From Thalassospiraceae bacterium (GTDB lineage Bacteria > Pseudomonadota > Alphaproteobacteria > Rhodospirillales > Magnetovibrionaceae): a stretch of 9,593 bases of DNA. The notes under the pieces are model-generated. The model saw nothing but the letters and a program-made list of their open reading frames with translations. It was not told the origin of the DNA and ran no database searches. A program made the position numbers and the translations under genes. The stretch covers positions 1-9,593 of the forward strand of contig DAOVVL010000047.1 in the NCBI GenBank assembly GCA_030637205.1, in the 5' to 3' direction. Below, one piece after another: positions 4,889 to 9,593 of the stretch (position 1 is the first letter of the stretch; every line of letters starts with the position of its first letter).

Positions 4889-7870
4889 TTGACCAAAAAA
4901 AAGCAGGCACGTTCAAAATCCGTTTTGCGGAGAAAAAGTTCTGTCAAAAAGAAGCCATCAGCCGGCAAGGCCGCTGACGCCTCTTCCCAGTGGCAGGCCA
5001 ATTGGCACGGCTCGTTCGCGCGTGGATTGAGCCAGGAAGGGCATTTTCTTCTCAAAGACGGCCACATTGTCGATGTTTCCGGCGGCGCTTTGGCGTTGCT
5101 GGGGCTTAAGACCCTGAAAGGGGCCAAGGGCAAGTTTCTGGCCGACTACATCGATCCTGCAAAACTGTCGGTGACGTTGCCGGTCCTGAGCGGCCGTGCC
5201 ACACCGGGCGATGAAATCCTTATCCAGCTCAAAAAACGCAAAGGCGGCAGGCTTTCCGTTTCGCTGTGTTCTATTCCCATCGTTGAGCAGGGTGAAAAGT
5301 ACTTAATCGTGCGAATGCGCGATGCGTCACGCGAAGTTGCGTGGCGCCAAGATACCCTGATGACCGGGCAACTGTACCGTCATCTGTTCGATACTTCACA
5401 GGCACTGATCTGTGTTCTGGACCGTGATGGTTACATCTTGCTTGCCAACGAAGCCGGCAGCACATTGCTTGGCCATGATACTTCCGCAGGGATGGCAGGG
5501 CGAAAACTGTTGACCATGATCCACCCCGAAGATCAAAAGCTGTTCGGGCCTGGATTAAAAAAACTGCTGAAGAAAAAAGAGCCCACCCAGATTCGATTCA
5601 TGCATGCCGATACCTCCATGATTGATGTAGAAGCCAGCGCCCACGATATCGGTGATGGCCAGATCATGATTGAAGCCCGTGACGTTACCGAGCGTGTGGA
5701 AACACAATCCGCACTGGAAGACCGCGAAGCGCGTCTACATGCCATCGTCGATAGTGTTGCCGATGCCATTGTTACCATCAACGATAATGGCAAAATAATT
5801 TCCTTTAACAAGGCGGCCGAAACCATTTTTGGCTATCGCGAAAAAGAAATTCTGGGGCAAAACATCAAGCTGCTGATTGGTCTTAAACATGCCAAACATC
5901 ATGGTGACTATCTAGCTGCATTCAAACAAAGCGGAAAAAGATCCATCATCGGGGTTCAGGGCCGCGAAGAATTAGGTATGAAAAAAGACGGAACGGAATT
6001 TCCGCTGGAATTGTCTATAAACGAATTACAACACGGCGAAAAAAAGTTCTTCACCGGCATCATGCGCGATATTACGGAACGCAAGGTTGCCGAAGCGGCG
6101 CTTCGCAAAGCACACGACGAGCTGGAATCGCGTGTGGAAGAGCGCACAAAGGAACTGACCCAGGAAATCAACATTCGCCAGGAAGCCGAAGGGCGGTTGC
6201 GTTTATCCGCGCAGGTGATCGAAAACCTGAGCGAGGGTGTGGTGATTATTGATCCAGATTTTAAAATCAGGTCGGTCAATCCTGCGTACACCACCATTAC
6301 CGGTTACACGCCAAGCGAATCGGTCGGAAATTTTCCGAACAATCACACGGCACTTTGCCGTACCGGGCCCATGTTTGAAGAAATGTGGGCTGGTCTTGAA
6401 AGCGAAGGCCAGTGGGAAGGTGAATTTTGGAACGCGCGCAAGGATGGCGAAGAATACGCGGAACGCCTGTCGGTGCGGGCCATCATCGGCCCCAAAGGCG
6501 AAGTCCAGCAGTTCGCCGCCGTGATCGCTGACATCACCAAACGCAAACAAGATGAAGAACGCATCCTTTATCAGGCCAATTATGACTCATTAACCGGCCT
6601 TCCAAACCGTTCATTGTTTATTGATCGCCTGAACCAATCCATCGCCGGTATGTCGCGTTCCGGCAAAAAAATTGCGTTACTGTTTATTGATCTGGATGGA
6701 TTTAAACTGGTCAACGATACGCTGGGCCACGATATCGGCGACTTGTTGTTGAAAGAGGCCGCGGTACGATTAGGCGCTTGCATTCGTACCGGTGACACGG
6801 TCGCAAGGCTGGGCGGTGATGAATTTACCATCGTCATGCCGAACCTTGAAGATCCCAAAGATGCAACCATCGTCGCCCAAAGAAGCCTTGAGGCTCTGGA
6901 GATGGTCTTTAATATTGGCGGGCATGAAACCTTTGTGTCGGCGTCTATCGGCATCACGGTCTTTCCCGACGATGCCAGCGATTCAACGGGTTTGTTGAAA
7001 AACGCTGATGCCGCGATGTACCGAGCAAAAGATCAGGGCAAGGCCAATTATCAGTACTTTACGACCGACATGAACCAAAAGGTACAGGAACGCCTGGTCC
7101 TTAAAAACGGTTTGGTCAAGGCGCGAGATCTCGGCGAGTTCAAGCTTTTTTATCAACCTAAAATGAATATCAAAACCAATACCATCGTGGCGGTCGAGGC
7201 GTTGATGCGTTGGGATAGTCCTGAGCTCGGCATTGTTACCCCCAATGTATTTATCCCCCTGTTGGAAGAAAGCGGCATGGTGGTCGAAGTTGGTGCATGG
7301 GCGATCAAACATGCCTGTGAACAACATGTTAAATGGATTGAAAGCGGTATTGGTCCGATCAAAATTGCGGTCAACCTTTCAGCCCGGCAGCTTCGTGAGC
7401 CTTCGTTTGTGGATATTGTGAAAAATACCTTGAAGGAAACTTCCGTCGCGACTGAATATTTTGAAATTGAAATTACCGAAAGCATGTTGATGTCGGATGC
7501 GCCAAATGTTGTGGCGGGTTTGACATCGCTGCACGATATTGGCATTCATATCTCAATGGATGACTTTGGTACGGGCTATTCGTCGTTGAGTTACCTGAGA
7601 AAATTCCCCATCGATACCATCAAGATCGACCGTTCATTTGTTTCTGATATTACGACAAACACGGATGATGCCGAAATAATCCGAACCATCATCAATATGG
7701 GGCGGACGCTCAACCGCAACATCCTTGCCGAAGGTGTGGAAACGCAAGAACAACTGGATTTATTGAAAGAATATAACTGCGATGAAATTCAGGGCTATTT
7801 CATCAGTCCACCGTTAATAGCAAATGATTTTGCAGATTTTCATACCAGCTGGGTCAAGGACCACAGTTAA
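4889..7870 (+). CDS. Multi-PAS diguanylate cyclase/phosphodiesterase (GGDEF-EAL)
   Basis: A soluble signalling protein of 993 residues that should make and/or degrade cyclic-di-GMP in response to PAS-sensed cues. After a basic tail (about 1-30) come a degenerate PAS (about 40-148), a second PAS (about 157-268), a third PAS (about 280-398) resembling the FixL haem domain, a coiled coil (about 398-438), a fourth PAS (about 440-553), GGDEF (about 560-720) and EAL (about 737-985). GGDEF is intact at 642-646, and the RTGD inhibitory site at 633-636 stands five residues before it. EAL is intact at 770-772, with further catalytic-type motifs NLSARQL, EITES, MDDFGTGYSSL, KIDRSF, AEGVET and QGYFISPP. 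No membrane helix is seen. The frame has no ATG near its start. I prefer the TTG at 4889 behind GGGGGAAC, although that spacing is short. TTG 4865 and GTG 4874 are alternatives with no ribosome site. It converges on the ACT-domain gene. Confidence 0.92.
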   Translation: MTKKKQARSKSVLRRKSSVKKKPSAGKAADASSQWQANWHGSFARGLSQEGHFLLKDGHIVDVSGGALALLGLKTLKGAKGKFLADYIDPAKLSVTLPVLSGRATPGDEILIQLKKRKGGRLSVSLCSIPIVEQGEKYLIVRMRDASREVAWRQDTLMTGQLYRHLFDTSQALICVLDRDGYILLANEAGSTLLGHDTSAGMAGRKLLTMIHPEDQKLFGPGLKKLLKKKEPTQIRFMHADTSMIDVEASAHDIGDGQIMIEARDVTERVETQSALEDREARLHAIVDSVADAIVTINDNGKIISFNKAAETIFGYREKEILGQNIKLLIGLKHAKHHGDYLAAFKQSGKRSIIGVQGREELGMKKDGTEFPLELSINELQHGEKKFFTGIMRDITERKVAEAALRKAHDELESRVEERTKELTQEINIRQEAEGRLRLSAQVIENLSEGVVIIDPDFKIRSVNPAYTTITGYTPSESVGNFPNNHTALCRTGPMFEEMWAGLESEGQWEGEFWNARKDGEEYAERLSVRAIIGPKGEVQQFAAVIADITKRKQDEERILYQANYDSLTGLPNRSLFIDRLNQSIAGMSRSGKKIALLFIDLDGFKLVNDTLGHDIGDLLLKEAAVRLGACIRTGDTVARLGGDEFTIVMPNLEDPKDATIVAQRSLEALEMVFNIGGHETFVSASIGITVFPDDASDSTGLLKNADAAMYRAKDQGKANYQYFTTDMNQKVQERLVLKNGLVKARDLGEFKLFYQPKMNIKTNTIVAVEALMRWDSPELGIVTPNVFIPLLEESGMVVEVGAWAIKHACEQHVKWIESGIGPIKIAVNLSARQLREPSFVDIVKNTLKETSVATEYFEIEITESMLMSDAPNVVAGLTSLHDIGIHISMDDFGTGYSSLSYLRKFPIDTIKIDRSFVSDITTNTDDAEIIRTIINMGRTLNRNILAEGVETQEQLDLLKEYNCDEIQGYFISPPLIANDFADFHTSWVKDHS

Positions 7871-7901
7871 ACCTGACCGCCCAATGCTGGCTACGCTGGC
7901 C

Positions 7902-8435
7902 TTAAACTTCTTTCCATTCATGTTTCAAGCCAAGCTCGCCTGCGGTGTTGGCAATGTGCGCCAGACATCTATCTGCATTTTCAGCCGCAATAGCGACTGA
8001 TGCGCGAATGACGTACTGGCCATGTTTACCACCAGAAATGTGTTCGGAATTCAGGCGAACGATGTTGGCATCGAACTGCTGAAACACTTCACACAACCGC
8101 GCCAACAGGCCGGGGCTATCACCGCCAGAAATAATAATCTGGTGGGTAATGCTTTCGGATGGGGCGTGCGCGGCTTTTAATTCAAACGAGGTGACGTTGA
8201 CTTCGGCCTCGGCAATTTCAGGAAGCGATTGCAATTCGGCCTTTAAATGATCCAGCTCAATTTCTTCCAGTATTTCGCAAACGGCGGTAAATTCTGCACC
8301 GCCACCCAGAACCGCGAACGTGGTGTCGCCCAGATTACAGCCCAAATCAAACAACCTTCCGGCAATTGATGAAACAAAGCCGACGCAATCGGGCCCAATA
8401 ACGGAAACCAGAACGGTTTTATGGCTGTTATTCAT
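7902..8435 (-). CDS. Two-ACT-domain protein, GcvR-like (glycine cleavage regulator family)
   Basis: The 177-residue product consists of two ACT domains, small amino-acid-binding regulatory modules. The first, about residues 5-83, contains GPDCVGFVSSIAGRLFDLG. The second, about 96-172, contains GGDSPGLLARLCEVFQQFDANI. This tandem layout and length match the GcvR family. In Escherichia coli GcvR binds GcvA and represses the glycine cleavage operon when glycine is scarce. In alphaproteobacteria the same family is often annotated but its partner is usually unknown. There is no DNA-binding domain, so it must act through another protein. GAAGGA lies ten bases before the ATG at 8433-8435. It ends 31 bases from the end of the GGDEF-EAL gene, tail to tail, with no clear terminator between. 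No glycine cleavage gene or GcvA homologue is visible nearby. Confidence 0.82.
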   Translation of the reverse strand: MNNSHKTVLVSVIGPDCVGFVSSIAGRLFDLGCNLGDTTFAVLGGGAEFTAVCEILEEIELDHLKAELQSLPEIAEAEVNVTSFELKAAHAPSESITHQIIISGGDSPGLLARLCEVFQQFDANIVRLNSEHISGGKHGQYVIRASVAIAAENADRCLAHIANTAGELGLKHEWKEV

Positions 8436-8605
8436 TTAAGGTTTATCCTTCGCTTTTGGACGGGTTTTTGGTGCACTTATGAATTGGCATTAATCTTACC
8501 CTGAGCCTTGGCGGATCGGAAGCGCCGTTTACAGCGGTTCAACTTGCCGCACATGCGTGGCTATGGTGAAATAACGCTCAAACAAACTGGCAGGGGGCAG
8601 GGCAG

Positions 8606-9391
8606 GTGTTTTTGAGAAAACCTAAGTTCGGTACAAGCAGCCTATTGGCCCGCATGTTGGTAGTGCTGATATGTGGCGTCATCTTTTCAGCACACATTTC
8701 CAGCTCAGCCACCGCCCAGACCCAAAGCAAATCCGGGCGCCCCAGTGTCGATGAAATCACCGCTTATTTTGAAACCATCGTTTTTGGTAGCGAATTTGGC
8801 AACATCGCAATCAAGAAAGATGTGGTTTCCAGATGGTCGGGCGAAGTCGGCATTTCCATTCAGGGCCGCGCGACCGATGATCTGGCGGGCATGGCAAGCG
8901 AACACCTGAAAACCCTTTCCAGACTTACCGGCATACGTTTCCGCCAGGTCAAGTCAACCGATCAGGTGCAGGCCATCAACCTGATATTTCTCAAGCGCAG
9001 TGAAATGGGTGCCATCAACGGGCCGGGGATTGATCCTAAGGTGGTTGAAATTTTAGCCATGAGCGGCGGGTGTTATTATATGGCGTTCAACAAACCGCCC
9101 GAGCGCATTGTGAAGGCGATTGTGGTGGTGAATATCGAACGCCCCCGCGAATTTACCAATAGCTGCCTGTTGGAAGAACTCACCCAGGTAATGGGCTTGC
9201 ATAACGACAGCAATCAGCTCAGGCCATCCATATTCAGCGACAGCGATCACCTGACGCGTCTTTCGCGCTCAGACGAGATCCTGGTGCGCACGCTGTACGA
9301 TCCAAGATTGCGCCCCGGCACGCGTAAGGGCGAGGCAATGCGCCAAGTTCGCGACATTATTGCCGATTGGGACCAAAAACTGCCACGCTAG
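8606..9391 (+). CDS. Exported DUF2927-family protein of unknown function
   Basis: The 261-residue product starts with a basic stretch and a hydrophobic segment (about 13-29) ending at a SATAQ cleavage region near residue 38, so it is probably exported to the periplasm. The body fits DUF2927: a segment with GEVGISIQG (79-87), an INLIFLKRSE segment (124-133), Cys156 in GGCYYMAF, and the family's strongest block, CLLEELTQVMGLHNDSN (187-203), followed by SIFSDSDHLTRLSRSDEILVRTLYDP. Cys156 and Cys187 could form a disulfide. The EELTQ helix recalls a zinc protease helix with the HExxH residues replaced, so an inactive protease-like fold is possible but unproven. The GTG at 8606 is favoured by a GGGGG run (8593-8597) eight bases upstream. 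TTG at 8612 would shorten it by two residues. No functional link to its neighbours is apparent. Confidence 0.8.
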   Translation: MFLRKPKFGTSSLLARMLVVLICGVIFSAHISSSATAQTQSKSGRPSVDEITAYFETIVFGSEFGNIAIKKDVVSRWSGEVGISIQGRATDDLAGMASEHLKTLSRLTGIRFRQVKSTDQVQAINLIFLKRSEMGAINGPGIDPKVVEILAMSGGCYYMAFNKPPERIVKAIVVVNIERPREFTNSCLLEELTQVMGLHNDSNQLRPSIFSDSDHLTRLSRSDEILVRTLYDPRLRPGTRKGEAMRQVRDIIADWDQKLPR

Positions 9392-9465
9392 TCAAAGACG
9401 AAAGCTGGTGGAAAATAAATCGAATTGGCCTTAAACTCGCGATCACACAAAAAATAGGGAATCCC

Positions 9466-9593
9466 ATGGGGCAAGACACAATAATTGAACGCAAAACCTT
9501 TCCCGAAGGGGGCGTGATCTTCAAGCAAGACAGCACCGGGCGCTGTGCGTATATCGTGCAAAAAGGCGAAGTCGAAATTATAAAGCTCGACAA
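9466..9593 (+). CDS. Cyclic-nucleotide-binding-domain protein, N-terminal fragment
   Basis: The reading frame runs off the right edge, giving 42 complete codons. They read like the start of a cyclic-nucleotide-binding (CRP-type) domain: an ERKTFPEGGVIFKQDSTG segment matching the usual aromatic-x-x-G-x-x-I/L-F entry, then CAYIVQKGEVEIIKLD matching the Y-I-x-x-G-x-V-E-I strand pair. AGGGA (9456-9460) lies five bases before the ATG. Whether the rest is a CRP/FNR regulator with a helix-turn-helix, a stand-alone sensor domain or part of a larger enzyme cannot be told. The 74-base gap after the DUF2927 gene contains no clear terminator, so the two may be co-transcribed. Confidence 0.72.
   Translation, partial: MGQDTIIERKTFPEGGVIFKQDSTGRCAYIVQKGEVEIIKLD

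Noticed and set aside
7871..7901. Terminator between the convergent GGDEF-EAL and ACT-domain genes
   Set aside because: Only a short direct repeat (GCTGGC twice) is present. No stable stem with a T run is seen in the 31 bases.

Overview
The window looks like the chromosome of a sulfur-oxidising alphaproteobacterium, probably a marine or freshwater Rhodospirillales-type organism. The assignment rests on gene content and protein style: sox genes, a DsrE2/TusA pair, a ribbon-helix-helix protein of the mainly alphaproteobacterial RHH_4 type, and a DUF2927 protein. It is an inference, not a database match. Base composition is moderate and even, and I see no insertion sequence, phage gene, tRNA, rRNA or CRISPR array.

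Left part (1-2521, all on the minus strand). soxX (c-type cytochrome subunit) and soxY (sulfur-carrier subunit, cut by the window edge) begin a thiosulfate-oxidation operon that continues out of the window to the left. A 491-base gap upstream of soxX carries a candidate promoter whose spacer holds a perfect 8+8 dyad. Beyond it lies a YeeE/YedE-family (SoxT-like) sulfur transporter gene, which ends in a UUCG-loop terminator and so appears to be its own unit.

Middle part (2522-4656). A 458-base divergent gap with two abutting dyads separates the transporter from a plus-strand sulfur-trafficking group: dsrE2, a cysteine-rich RHH_4 protein, tusA, then a hairpin terminator and a SoxS-like periplasmic thioredoxin. 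Together the genes suggest the following flow: the transporter moves a sulfur compound, Sox proteins oxidise thiosulfate in the periplasm, SoxS keeps the SoxYZ carrier reduced, and DsrE2 and TusA pass persulfide sulfur in the cytoplasm. The small RHH protein is a candidate local regulator.

Right part (4657-9593). A large cytosolic protein with four PAS-like domains followed by intact-looking GGDEF and EAL domains (cyclic-di-GMP synthesis and breakdown) has one PAS domain resembling the FixL haem-binding oxygen sensor. It converges on a two-ACT-domain GcvR-like regulator on the minus strand. An exported DUF2927 protein and the start of a cyclic-nucleotide-binding-domain protein close the window. 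These last genes have no obvious link to sulfur metabolism.
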